Source: Desulfovibrionaceae bacterium
GTDB taxonomy: Bacteria > Desulfobacterota > Desulfovibrionia > Desulfovibrionales > Desulfovibrionaceae
NCBI GenBank assembly: GCA_028689675.1
Contig: JAQVCS010000003.1
Coordinates: 1-64,000, forward strand
Direction of reading: 5' to 3'
DNA: 64,000 bases
In this document: in pieces, positions 26,736 through 35,197 of the stretch
Numbering within the stretch: the stretch's first letter is position 1
Layout: every line of letters starts with the position of its first letter
Made by a program: the position numbers and the translations under genes
The notes under the pieces: generated by a model
Told to the model about the DNA's origin: nothing
Seen by the model: the letters and a program-made list of their open reading frames with translations, nothing else
The model's database searches: none

Positions 26736-27662
26736 ATGGCAGAATCCCGTCAATCCGTTGCTGAAACCATAGCAGGCATTCTTGCCCGCAGGCCAGTGCT
26801 GCGCCCTGTACTGCACGCTTTCCAACCCTTGCTTGAAGCGCAGGCCACGCTGCCTCAGCAGCTTGTGCCCCTGCTAGACAAGGCTGGCATGCACTTGCCT
26901 GCATGGCAGGCAGAGCGCGGGCAGCACAGTGCCTCTGTGCTGGCGGGGGAAAGCTTGGCAGGCCTGCACACTGCCCTGCACCATGCAGCCACAGTGCTTC
27001 TGCCCCTCTTGCAAGCACATCAGGGTATACAAGCCCATGTGCCCGCTGCCACGGCATTCTTTTTGTCGCAAGACAATAAAACCGTTGCAGCGGCAGAGGC
27101 CTTGCTTGCTGGAGATGAAAACACATTAAACACGCTGGCGGGCAAAGCAAAGCTGCCGCCAGCCGTGCTGCTCTTCATGCTTGAAGCAATTCTTGCCCCT
27201 GTCTTACGAGCGCTTGTGTCTTCTGCCGCAGAGCAGCCGTGGAACAAAGAAAATGCTTGGCATGAAGGCTATTGCCCCGTGTGCGGCGCATTCCCTTCCA
27301 TTGCATGGCTTGATAAGGCTGTTTTTGATGAAAAAAATGCTTTTCTGGCAGGGGGCGGGGGCAAAAAGCACCTGCATTGCGGGCAATGTGGGGCAGAATG
27401 GTTTTTTCGCCGCTCTGCCTGCCCTGCCTGTGCTGAAGAAGGCTCTGGCATTATTGAACTTTTGCGTGAAGCAAAAAAAGCACAGGGCGAAAGGCTGGAT
27501 TGGTGCACCAAGTGCAAAAGCTATTGTCCTGTTATTGATTTGCGTGAGCGTGCGGGCTTTCCCAACCTTGATACCATGGCACTGGGCATGATGCACCTTG
27601 ATTTGGTGGCAGCAGAAAAAAAGCTGCACCCGCTCAAGGCCGCATTCTGGAATCAATTCTAA
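26736..27662 (+). CDS. fdhE: Formate dehydrogenase accessory protein FdhE
   Basis: A 308-residue cytosolic maturation factor needed for active formate dehydrogenase, thought to bind the apo-catalytic subunit before Tat export. The C-terminal rubredoxin-like metal region is clear: CPVCGAFPSIAWL, HCGQCGAEWFFRRSACPAC and WCTKCKSYCPVIDLRE. The N-terminal half is helical and variable. ATG 26736 follows CAGGAG by five bases. It is the third gene of the fdnG-fdhB-fdhE cluster and is followed by a strong terminator. Confidence 0.9.
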   Translation: MAESRQSVAETIAGILARRPVLRPVLHAFQPLLEAQATLPQQLVPLLDKAGMHLPAWQAERGQHSASVLAGESLAGLHTALHHAATVLLPLLQAHQGIQAHVPAATAFFLSQDNKTVAAAEALLAGDENTLNTLAGKAKLPPAVLLFMLEAILAPVLRALVSSAAEQPWNKENAWHEGYCPVCGAFPSIAWLDKAVFDEKNAFLAGGGGKKHLHCGQCGAEWFFRRSACPACAEEGSGIIELLREAKKAQGERLDWCTKCKSYCPVIDLRERAGFPNLDTMALGMMHLDLVAAEKKLHPLKAAFWNQF

Positions 27663-27758
27663 GCACAGCAGGGGCAAGCAGGCCTTGCCTATGCACCTCT
27701 GGCAACAAGCGCATTGAGCACTTCAAGCCTATAGGGTAATAAGACGCACTAAAAAAAC

Positions 27759-27812
27759 AAAGGCAACAAGCCCTCGTTGGTCTATTGACCAGAGCTTGTT
27801 GCCTTTATTTTT
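27759..27812 (+). terminator. Terminator of the formate dehydrogenase operon
   Basis: AAAGGCAACAAGC (27759-27771) pairs with GCTTGTTGCCTTT (27794-27806). The apex carries a second small stem GGTC-TATT-GACC. T-rich sequence follows on the plus strand. Confidence 0.85.
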
Positions 27813-27829
27813 TATAGCAGGGCGTGGGC

Positions 27830-27944
27830 TAGAGCTTTTTACCTTTGAAAATGCTCGCACGATTTCGTAAGAAATCCCTGCCGCTCAAAGCGCAAGGGGA
27901 ATGCCCTTCCCCTCTACATGCGCTTTGAAAGGGTATCTGCTCTA
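27830..27944 (+). repeat. Interspersed repeat family A, copy 1
   Basis: A 115-bp element bounded by TAGAGC at the left and TGCTCTA at the right. It shares with copies 2 and 3 the core TTTCGTAAGAAAT and CCGCTCAAAG. Internal arms TCAAAGCGC and GCGCTTTGA enclose a second stem AGGGGA/TCCCCT. It lies between two convergent genes; its right end provides the TAG stop codon of the NifX-like gene on the minus strand. Confidence 0.85.
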
Positions 27945-28343
27945 ATGGTGCCCGCTGCACCCGCCTTCGCTATGGCCTTTGCAGGTTTGGTCTTGTGTAA
28001 ATTCGGGCAGCTTGCCCGCTAAAAAAGCCTGCACAGCATTTTCCACACTGCTATGCCCGCCCGAGAAAAAGACCTGAATGCCTGCCTGATGAAAGGCCTG
28101 CAAGGGGCGCGCACCCATGCCGCCAGCCAGCATGGCACGCACGCCCTGCTCTGCCAGTTTTTGCACAGGGGCAAGGCAACCACCAGCAGCATGAGGCTCA
28201 TTCTGCATGGTTGTTACTTTTTTTATGCCGCCCTCTTCAATTTCTACAAGAGTAAAAATGTCGCAATGCCCAAAGTGCATACCCATTGCCGCATCAAGCC
28301 CGCCGGGCAGGGCAGAAGGCACTGCCAACAAAAAAGAATTCAT
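27942..28343 (-). CDS. NifX/NifB-type iron-molybdenum cluster-binding protein
   Basis: A 133-residue protein of the dinitrogenase FeMo-cofactor biosynthesis (NifX/MTH1175-like) fold. Typical segments are GMHFGHCDIFTLVEIE, CLAPVQKLAEQGVRAMLAGGMGARP and a His/Cys-rich tail (CKGHSEGGCSGHH) likely to bind metal. Such proteins carry Mo/Fe clusters outside nitrogen fixation too, and no nif genes are near. ATG 28343 with GGAGC upstream is preferred over longer starts because homologues begin about here. The TAG stop lies in the end of a family A repeat, so the native C-terminus may have been trimmed or its stop codon used as the TA insertion target. Confidence 0.82.
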   Translation of the reverse strand: MNSFLLAVPSALPGGLDAAMGMHFGHCDIFTLVEIEEGGIKKVTTMQNEPHAAGGCLAPVQKLAEQGVRAMLAGGMGARPLQAFHQAGIQVFFSGGHSSVENAVQAFLAGKLPEFTQDQTCKGHSEGGCSGHH

Positions 28344-28660
28344 TTCATGCTCCTTATAATCTCTATGCCTTACGCTTGTGTGCCGCCACAAAGTGCGCGG
28401 CAAGGGCAAGGCTTCCCACAAGCAGCTGCCCATGGGGGTTAGGGTATAGTGAGCCCACCTTAAGCGGGCACGATGCAGTAGATATAAGCTCCTTTTAAAT
28501 CCTGTCAAGAATGTGTGGTTTTAAAAATAAGAGCTGCTGTACAGCCGCGTACCTTAGCACACATGCAGTAAAACACGATGCTTTCTTCGAGCATTGATAA
28601 ATAAAATTCCTTAGTAAAAGACCCTATTGACAAAATAGAGCAATACTATATTCCAGACTT
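28344..28660. promoter_or_regulatory. Divergent region between the NifX-like gene and trkH
   Basis: No gene is supported in these 317 bases. A TTGACA at 28627-28632 and TATATT at 28647-28652 precede trkH, but the 14-base spacing is short, so the promoter is uncertain. Nothing else stands out. Confidence 0.3.
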
Positions 28661-30019
28661 ATGCAACGCATACCCTTTTTTGGCCCGCTTATTTGGCCTG
28701 TGTTCAGCTTTTTGCTGGCAATTCTTGTGGGAGCAAGCCTGCTGCGCCTGCCTTTTTGCCAAACAGAAGGCACCGTGTCTTTTTTAGACTGCGCTTTTCT
28801 TGCCACTTCGGCAGTGTGTGTTACAGGGCTTGCTTCTGTAGATATTGCCACACAGCTTTCCCAGCCGGGGCATCTCGTTATTTTGCTGCTTATGCAGGTG
28901 GGGGGCTTGGGCATTACCACCTACACCAGTCTGATGTTTGTTGCCCTGAAAAAACGCATACCCTTAAATGACAGGCTGGCCTTGGCGCAAGGCTTTGATA
29001 AAGAAAAGGTCGATATCAAAGTGGTAATTATGCAGGTCATTGCCCTTGCCTTGTGCATTCAATGCTGCGCGGCCTTGGGACTTTATTGGCATGACCCTGT
29101 GCGCTTTCACCCTTTCAGTGCTTTTTTTCATGCCGCATCAGCCTTTTGTAATGCTGGCTTTTCCCTTTTTTCCGATAACCTTATTGGGGCACAAAGCGAC
29201 CCTGTGGTGAATGGCATTATTGCTGCCAATATTATTTTGGGCGGCATAGGTTTTGCCATTTTGCGCGAGGGTGTGCACTATTTTCATGCTTTGCTACGTG
29301 GGCAGCCCAAGGCATTGTCGCGCATTACGCGCATGATTATACACACCAACCTGTTTCTTATCTTCACTGGCGGCGGCCTTATATGGCTGGTGGAATTTTT
29401 CCGCCCCGGCAATGAAGAGTCGGTTGGGCAAGGGGCTACACTGGGGTTTATTGCTTTTTTTCAGGCTATTAGTGCCCGCACAGCAGGCTTTAACAGCGTG
29501 AGCATGCCTGCTCTGAGCGAAGCAAGCCTGCTTATTCTTATCATTCTCATGCTTATTGGCGGCTCGTCTGGCTCATGTGCTGGCGGTTTGCGCACGGGCA
29601 CATTCCGCGTGCTGGCAAGCTATATCAGCGCCCAGTTTACTGGCGAGCGGCAGGTGCTCTTGTGTAACCGCGCTGTGCCGCAAGGGCTGGTAACAGACGC
29701 TCTACGCCTCTTTTTCTTGTATATTATGATGGTAGGCCTTACGGTTTTTGCCCTCAGCCTGACAGAAAATATCTTTTTCGCGCCACAGGGGCGGGCAGAA
29801 GTGCCCTTTTTCAGCCTACTTTTTGAAACCGTCTCTGCGCTTGGCACGGTGGGGCTTTCTATGGATTTAACCCCGCTGCTCAGTGCACCGGGCAAGCTGC
29901 TTATTATGCTTAACATGTTTGCTGGCCGTGTGGGCTTTTTTGCCCTGCTCTTGGCTGTGCAAAGCATCCACACCCGCCGCCCCTATGATTATGCAGAAAG
30001 CTCTCTGCCCATAGGCTAG
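28661..30019 (+). CDS. trkH: TrkH/KtrB-family potassium channel subunit
   Basis: A 452-residue membrane protein with the repeated M1-P-M2 architecture of K+ uptake channels. Selectivity-filter regions are visible as TSAVCVTGLAS, SAFCNAGFSL, SARTAGFNSV and VSALGTVGLSM. Together with the regulatory subunit that follows (41 bases downstream) it imports K+. Length and the 218-residue partner are as close to KtrAB as to TrkHA. No clear Shine-Dalgarno precedes ATG 28661, so the leader is probably very short or the start slightly different. Confidence 0.9.
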   Translation: MQRIPFFGPLIWPVFSFLLAILVGASLLRLPFCQTEGTVSFLDCAFLATSAVCVTGLASVDIATQLSQPGHLVILLLMQVGGLGITTYTSLMFVALKKRIPLNDRLALAQGFDKEKVDIKVVIMQVIALALCIQCCAALGLYWHDPVRFHPFSAFFHAASAFCNAGFSLFSDNLIGAQSDPVVNGIIAANIILGGIGFAILREGVHYFHALLRGQPKALSRITRMIIHTNLFLIFTGGGLIWLVEFFRPGNEESVGQGATLGFIAFFQAISARTAGFNSVSMPALSEASLLILIILMLIGGSSGSCAGGLRTGTFRVLASYISAQFTGERQVLLCNRAVPQGLVTDALRLFFLYIMMVGLTVFALSLTENIFFAPQGRAEVPFFSLLFETVSALGTVGLSMDLTPLLSAPGKLLIMLNMFAGRVGFFALLLAVQSIHTRRPYDYAESSLPIG

Positions 30020-30059
30020 GCATTTTCTGCCGAATACAGCAAAATAACAGGATATCAGT

Positions 30060-30716
30060 ATGGCAAAACACCTTGAAGTCGGCATTATCGGGCTGGGTAA
30101 ATTTGGCCTGAGCATGGCGCTGGCCTTGCAAGACATGGGGCACAGCGTTGTTGGCATTGATGCTTCCGATGCCCGCATGGTGCTGGCGCAAGAAAATATG
30201 GAGCATGTCTATAAGGCCGATGCCAGCCAGACCAGTGTGCTCAGTTCGCTGCATTTTCATGAAATGGATCACGTCATCATCAGTGTGGGGGACAGTGTAG
30301 AAAAATCCCTGACCATTGTGCTGAACCTGCAAGATTTGGGCATGAACCACATCTGGGTAAAGGCCGCCAATGACGAACACCGCAAAATTTTATTGCGCAT
30401 GGGTGTAGAACGTGTTGTGCTGCCAGAAGAAGACGCCGCCTTTATGGCCGCGCATCAATTGGTGCAGCCAGGCATGCTGGATATTGTGCCCAAGTATGGC
30501 GGCATTGCTATTCAGGAATTGCCCGTGGAAGAATGGGATGAAAAAACCCTGATTGAGCTTGATTTAATACGAAAATATACCGTTATTGTGCTGGGTGTGC
30601 GCCGCAGGCACACCGACGATATAGACTTTGTGCCCAATGCCCAAACCCGTCTGCGCAAGGGTGACACATTGCTTGTTGTGGGCAAGCTTGACACCATAAG
30701 CAAGCTGCGCCCCTAG
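30060..30716 (+). CDS. trkA: TrkA/KtrA-type RCK regulatory subunit
   Basis: A 218-residue cytosolic protein with an N-terminal Rossmann RCK_N domain (IIGLGKFGLSMALALQDMGH, Asp in VVGIDASDAR) and a C-terminal RCK_C domain (IQELPVEEWDEKTLIELDLI...LLVVGKLDTI). It binds nucleotide and gates the TrkH-type channel. It is a single-unit form like KtrA, not the duplicated E. coli TrkA. It is co-directional with trkH in a two-gene operon. Confidence 0.9.
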   Translation: MAKHLEVGIIGLGKFGLSMALALQDMGHSVVGIDASDARMVLAQENMEHVYKADASQTSVLSSLHFHEMDHVIISVGDSVEKSLTIVLNLQDLGMNHIWVKAANDEHRKILLRMGVERVVLPEEDAAFMAAHQLVQPGMLDIVPKYGGIAIQELPVEEWDEKTLIELDLIRKYTVIVLGVRRRHTDDIDFVPNAQTRLRKGDTLLVVGKLDTISKLRP

Positions 30717-30969
30717 GGGCGGCATGTTCGTAATAGACCAGCTTGTCAACTGGTGGGAAGAAAAGCTACTCAAAAAGTGAAGAAAAAAGCTATATAAAAC
30801 AGGATGTTGACAGTTTAACCCACTTGATAGAGCAGCTGATTCGTCATAGTGCCGCTTGTCAACTGGCTAAAAGGAGAAAGTCACAGCAAAAGTGACGAAA
30901 AAATTTACCAAACAGCTACTTGCAAGCAAAGCTCACTGTATAGAACCACTGATGCAACATACCCTTGCT

Positions 30970-31941
30970 CTAGCGCCACTGCACCCAAGGCGGCAAAGCA
31001 AGCCATGCCTCACTAAGGGCACGCTCGCGTTGCCGCCACGCAGTTTCATAGCCTGCCACATAGGCTCTGTAGGCTGGGGAATGGTTCATATGTTCCAAAT
31101 GGCAGAGCTCGTGCAAAATAAGGTAGCGGGCATCGGCCACGGGCAGCAAGAGTGCACAGCAATTTAGGCTAATATGCCCGCCAGCCGAACAGCTGCCCCA
31201 GCGCGTACGCTGATGGCGCACCCGCACCGTGGCCACTGCCTTGCCCATATCTGCCGCCATAGCATGCACAAGGGGCGGCAAAACCCGCTTGGCCTTGGCC
31301 ACCAGCCATTGCTGCAAAGCAAGGCAGCACAAGCCAATATCTGTTGTTGCCCCTGCAAGCACGAGCTGCGAATCCTCTTCATGCACCAGCACGCGCGCGG
31401 CCTGCGCTGCCAGCCCCTGTTTGTCTTTGCCTTCCTGCGTGGCCAGCTTGTGCTGCGGCTTCTGTTGCTTTTGCACGGCCAGCCCCGCCACCCTCTGTAT
31501 GGTCACTCTTCCCTGCGGCTGCTCCTGTTTTTCCCGCTCGCCCTGCCTGTGGGGGGCAACAGCTCTTTTCTCAATAAATGCGCTGTGAGCATTGGCCTGT
31601 GCTTGGCCTGCTCGGTGCAGGCTCAGCCTTTCCCCAGTGAGCGGCAGGTAAATATGCTGAGGAAGGGCAAGGGGCGGAAGGGCAGCCAAATGCCTTTGGC
31701 AGCGCTGCCAAGCCCGCTCTGCCCAAGGGGCAAATTGTGCCAGCAAAGCAGCAAGCTGCACTGGCGGGCAGGCTCTGGCCTGCGGCAAAACGAGGGTGAA
31801 CTGCCCCTGCGTGCTCAGGTACAGGCGGGCATAACGCGCTTTTGCAGAAAGGCGCACAAGGCATTCACAATGCTGCCCATTGCCAAGGGGCAAGGGCACT
31901 GTGGGGGGCAGGCTAAGCCTTGTGCTGCGCGCGCGAGCCAT
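30970..31941 (-). CDS. YgjP-type (M48-like) metallopeptidase domain protein
   Basis: A 323-residue soluble protein. The conserved C-terminal block has TRWGSCSAGGHISLNC and the zinc motif LHELCHLEHMNHSPAY (HExxH variant HELCH). The N-terminal DUF45-type region is interrupted by a long charged, Gln/Lys-rich insertion (about residues 118-180) not usual for the family. The substrate is unknown. It starts three bases after the thyX stop with AAGG upstream, so the two are co-transcribed. Confidence 0.85.
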   Translation of the reverse strand: MARARSTRLSLPPTVPLPLGNGQHCECLVRLSAKARYARLYLSTQGQFTLVLPQARACPPVQLAALLAQFAPWAERAWQRCQRHLAALPPLALPQHIYLPLTGERLSLHRAGQAQANAHSAFIEKRAVAPHRQGEREKQEQPQGRVTIQRVAGLAVQKQQKPQHKLATQEGKDKQGLAAQAARVLVHEEDSQLVLAGATTDIGLCCLALQQWLVAKAKRVLPPLVHAMAADMGKAVATVRVRHQRTRWGSCSAGGHISLNCCALLLPVADARYLILHELCHLEHMNHSPAYRAYVAGYETAWRQRERALSEAWLALPPWVQWR

Positions 31942-31944
31942 TGC

Positions 31945-32712
31945 CTAGGCCTTATGTTTGTAGGCTTTAAGCACAGCAAGAGCTTCTGTTTTGGTCAAAA
32001 TTTTACCAGCACAGCGCTTATTTTGCAGGCTGTCTTCAGGGCAATAGCCCAATTGCACACAGCTTGCGCCAGCATTACGGAATAAATCGGGGGCGGCCTC
32101 GCGGCACAAATGCAGCATTTTTTGTGCTAAATCACGAATTTCGTGCTGGGCATTCATGCAGCAGCGTATAGCAAACCAATCCAGCAAGGCATGGGCATTC
32201 ATGCCAATAATGGCTTTAAATTCCGTGGCCTGTGGCTTCATATAGCGCAAATCTTCCTCAGGGTAGCCTTGCGCTATGCCAGCTTCATACCATTGCTCTG
32301 TCATGTCGGCCAAAAGGTGCGGGGTCACGCTCAGGCGCGAACCATCGGGCAGGGTCACCTCGGCGGCAAAGTCTTTGACCGAGGGTGGATAGACCAAAGA
32401 AAATTTACGCTTGCCATTCAGCTCTGCCCTGCCCGATTTAATTAAATAAGAAGCAAGGCGCTTACGCACCAATTGTGTTTCTGTTACACGGCTATAGCCA
32501 GACACGCCAAAAATGAAATAGTCAAATTCTACGGCTGCCTTATGCCCGCTATTCAAAATATTCTCAACAATTTTACGCGAATAGGGCGACGCGGCAATGT
32601 CTTCTAATTCGCGCTCAGAACGCACAAAACGGGCGGCAATGTCTGTAAAAATTTTGCCGCCGCCTGCCAGCAGCAGCACTTTGCCCTGCCCTGTTACCAT
32701 TTCGTCCAACAT
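31945..32712 (-). CDS. thyX: Flavin-dependent thymidylate synthase ThyX, variant motif
   Basis: Makes dTMP from dUMP using methylene-THF and FAD. ATG 32712 gives 255 residues. The signature RHR-x7-S appears as RKR-x7-S (RKRLASYLIKS), with Lys for His; flanks FIFGVSGYSRVTETQLV and the C-terminal block GMNAHALLDWFAIR-CCMNAQHEIRDLA are typical of the family. Catalytic competence with the His-to-Lys change is not certain, though no ThyA is seen nearby. An upstream frame to 32817 lacks family similarity and is left out. Confidence 0.85.
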   Translation of the reverse strand: MLDEMVTGQGKVLLLAGGGKIFTDIAARFVRSERELEDIAASPYSRKIVENILNSGHKAAVEFDYFIFGVSGYSRVTETQLVRKRLASYLIKSGRAELNGKRKFSLVYPPSVKDFAAEVTLPDGSRLSVTPHLLADMTEQWYEAGIAQGYPEEDLRYMKPQATEFKAIIGMNAHALLDWFAIRCCMNAQHEIRDLAQKMLHLCREAAPDLFRNAGASCVQLGYCPEDSLQNKRCAGKILTKTEALAVLKAYKHKA

Positions 32713-33093
32713 AGAAAGCCCTTTGGTATAAAAAAGTTCACAAAAAGCGCCTGCTCCACGGCTCACGCCTCTTTTCAGCCCCCCAAAAAGAGGCTCAATT
32801 GCCCAGCCCAAAAGCAATGCAGCACAAGGCTACAGTCAGGCCGCATAAGCTCTCCATAGCTAACCCAAGGCGCAGGCTGTTGCAAGCTTTCTGCCTGTGC
32901 CAGTAGGGGCGGGGGAGTTTGCAGATAACTATCTATTATTACTTATAATAAACTATGTTTACCAACACACTCACATTCATTTGCAAAAAGCCAAACAAGA
33001 GGAAACATCCCGCCCATACCCGCGGTATACAAAAAGAAAGCCCCCTGTCTGTAAAAAAGACAAGGGGCTTTGTCACGCAAAAACTATGCAGGC

Positions 33094-34113
33094 TTAATTG
33101 GCATCATCGGGCACAGGTGCGCCGCCAATAACCGCAGCCAAGCCTAAAATAGTATTGGCATAGGTGTCTGATTTATTATATTTTTTCAAAACAGCATGCT
33201 GTGTTGCTTCGTCAATGCCCGCCTTCCACCCAAAGGTGTGCAAATAATTGCTGAGTGAGGCAATGGCATCGGCAGGGTTATACAAGTCAATAATGCCGTC
33301 ATTGTCACCATCGGCGCCATAAGGCTCAATATTGGACGGCATAAACTGGCACATGCCCACAGCGCCATAAATAGAGCCGGGCATAATGCGCGGGTCTATA
33401 TTCTGCTTGATGGCATGGGCTGTGAGGGCGCGCAATTCTTTATAGGCCCACTCAGCACGCTTGGGCATAAGGTCTTTCATCCAGTCCAGATGCGCCTCAT
33501 AGCCTTCCATTTTGGACAGCCATGTGGTGATGCTGTCTGGCGTGGTAGAAAGCGCCATGCTGGCAAGGGTATACAAGGCATTTTCTTTGCCTACATTTGC
33601 CCCAAGGCGCGTTTCCACAAAAAGCAGCGCGCAGGCCACATTGCGCGGCACGCCAGTTTGCTGCTCTGCCTGATCAAAGGCGGCACTGTATTCCTTTAAA
33701 AAGTTGCGGCACAGCAGGGCATGCTTTTCGGTAATGGTGCCGGGGTAGTATTTGGGGCGAGGTTTAGCAGGGCTGCCATCGGGCTTGGTCAGCACAAACT
33801 TGCTGCGGTACAGCTCCAGCACCTTGCGCCCCATGGGCGACTGGGTCATGCTGTCTGGCAGGCCAGCAAACATAATGGTGAGCGCAGTTTTATTTTGCCC
33901 TTCAGCCTCAAGGCGTTTGATTAAAGGCTGCCACACAGGGGCTGGCTCTGTGGGCATAGCTGCGGTGACAGCGCCTTCTGCCGCTTCTGTGGCAGGGGCG
34001 GCAGCGCTAGGCTTTGCCTCTTCAGCCGCGCACAGCCCTGCATATAAGCACATGCACAGGAAAAGACCACATTGGGCAAGACGCCTATTCCAACAAAAAA
34101 GACTCTTCGCCAT
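33094..34113 (-). CDS. Lytic murein transglycosylase, MltB-like
   Basis: A 339-residue exported enzyme that cleaves peptidoglycan glycan strands to 1,6-anhydro ends. A signal peptide (residues 1-29, ending LYAGLCA) is followed by an Ala/Pro-rich linker and the SLT_2 domain. The catalytic Glu is expected in LLFVETRLGANVG. Further family motifs are YGAVGMCQFMPSNIEPYGADGD and DGIIDLYNPADAIASLSNYL. The start at 34113 gives a normal signal peptide; an upstream in-frame start at 34152 would spoil it. The mature N-terminus has no lipobox, so it is probably periplasmic and soluble. Confidence 0.88.
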   Translation of the reverse strand: MAKSLFCWNRRLAQCGLFLCMCLYAGLCAAEEAKPSAAAPATEAAEGAVTAAMPTEPAPVWQPLIKRLEAEGQNKTALTIMFAGLPDSMTQSPMGRKVLELYRSKFVLTKPDGSPAKPRPKYYPGTITEKHALLCRNFLKEYSAAFDQAEQQTGVPRNVACALLFVETRLGANVGKENALYTLASMALSTTPDSITTWLSKMEGYEAHLDWMKDLMPKRAEWAYKELRALTAHAIKQNIDPRIMPGSIYGAVGMCQFMPSNIEPYGADGDNDGIIDLYNPADAIASLSNYLHTFGWKAGIDEATQHAVLKKYNKSDTYANTILGLAAVIGGAPVPDDAN

Positions 34114-34175
34114 GATTATCGCTTCTTTTTTATAGCACAAAGATATAGGCACGATTCCCCCGCGCCGCCATTTCC

Positions 34176-34221
34176 AAAAAAAGGACAGGCTTCAGCCTGT
34201 AGTAAAACTACGCTGAAGCCT
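34176..34221 (-). terminator. Terminator of hflKC
   Basis: AGGCTTCAGC and GCTGAAGCCT (34187-34221) form a long stem with an inner GTAGT/ACTAC pairing. On the minus strand the stem is followed by TCCTTTTTTT. It lies 120 bases past the hflC stop. Confidence 0.75.
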
Positions 34222-34339
34222 ACCCAAATTTGTTTACGATGTACAGTAATCTCATGCACACTGCCCTGCCCAAAAACGGCTTACGCTTGCAACAGCAGCA
34301 TTAACAGCACTGCAGGCAGGCAAAGCACCATGAGCAAAA

Positions 34340-35197
34340 CTAATGCAACGATTTCAAGAATGGATCGCCTTGTGAAAGCACAATGCGGCTATTTTCCTGC
34401 ATTGATTTACGCAATGCCTCAAGGTTACGCTGAAAGTCATAAAATTCTGGTGACTTGCCAAAGGCTTTAGCATAGGTTGCCGCGGCTGTGGCATCGGCTT
34501 CACCACGAATAATTTGTGATTTTCTGGCGGCCTCGGCCAGCAGCACCGCCTTTTGGCGGTCTGCATCAGAGCGGATGCGGGTTGATTCTTCTTCCCCTTC
34601 CGAGCGGTATTGCTTTGCCTGCCGCTCACGTTCAGCACGCATACGCTCAAAAATGGCCTTTTGGTTTTCTGCCGGCAAATCAGTGCGCTTTATGCGCACG
34701 TCCGCCACTTCCACACCAAAGGTGCGCATGCGTTCATCCACCTTGCGTGTTACTTCCTGCATAATTTGTGCACGCTGGGAAGAAACCACCTCTGTCAAAG
34801 TATATGCCCCCACAAGGGCTCGCAGTTCCGAATAAACCACGTCGTCCAAGCGCTGCTGAGCCCCGCCCTCTGTACGCATAGTGCGGTAAAACTGCAAGGG
34901 GTCAACAATGCGCCAGCGGGCATAATTGTCCAGCACAATGGCTTTTTTATCCACAGTAAAGGCCTCGCGCGAGCGGGCATCATAATCTAAAAAACGGGCG
35001 TCAAAATATTCTACTGTCTGAATGAAAGGCACTTTAAAATGCAGGCCGGGGGCATACACTTCATCTTTAGGGTCACCCAGCTGCAAAACCAGAGCTTTTT
35101 GGGTTTGGTGCACAATAAAAAAGCTTTGTGTGCCCACAGCCAGCAAAAAGAATACAATAATTAACAATGATGCGGGGTTAAACTGCTTTGCGGCCAT
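34340..35197 (-). CDS. hflC: HflC, SPFH/band-7 membrane protease modulator
   Basis: A 285-residue type II membrane protein: one N-terminal helix (LLIIVFFLLAVGTQSFFIV) and a periplasmic SPFH domain (LVLQLGDPKDEVYAPGLHFK, VDKKAIVLDNYARWRI), then a coiled coil rich in Arg/Glu/Ala (EESTRIRSDADRQKAVLLAE). With HflK it forms the large cage around the FtsH protease and restrains its access to membrane substrates. Its ATG overlaps the hflK stop (TAATG), so synthesis is coupled. Intact, with normal length. Confidence 0.95.
   Translation of the reverse strand: MAAKQFNPASLLIIVFFLLAVGTQSFFIVHQTQKALVLQLGDPKDEVYAPGLHFKVPFIQTVEYFDARFLDYDARSREAFTVDKKAIVLDNYARWRIVDPLQFYRTMRTEGGAQQRLDDVVYSELRALVGAYTLTEVVSSQRAQIMQEVTRKVDERMRTFGVEVADVRIKRTDLPAENQKAIFERMRAERERQAKQYRSEGEEESTRIRSDADRQKAVLLAEAARKSQIIRGEADATAAATYAKAFGKSPEFYDFQRNLEALRKSMQENSRIVLSQGDPFLKSLH

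Noticed and set aside
31174..32085. Plus-strand ORF of 303 codons opposite the YgjP-type and thyX genes
   Set aside because: It spans the junction of two well-supported minus-strand genes and has no protein-like motif.
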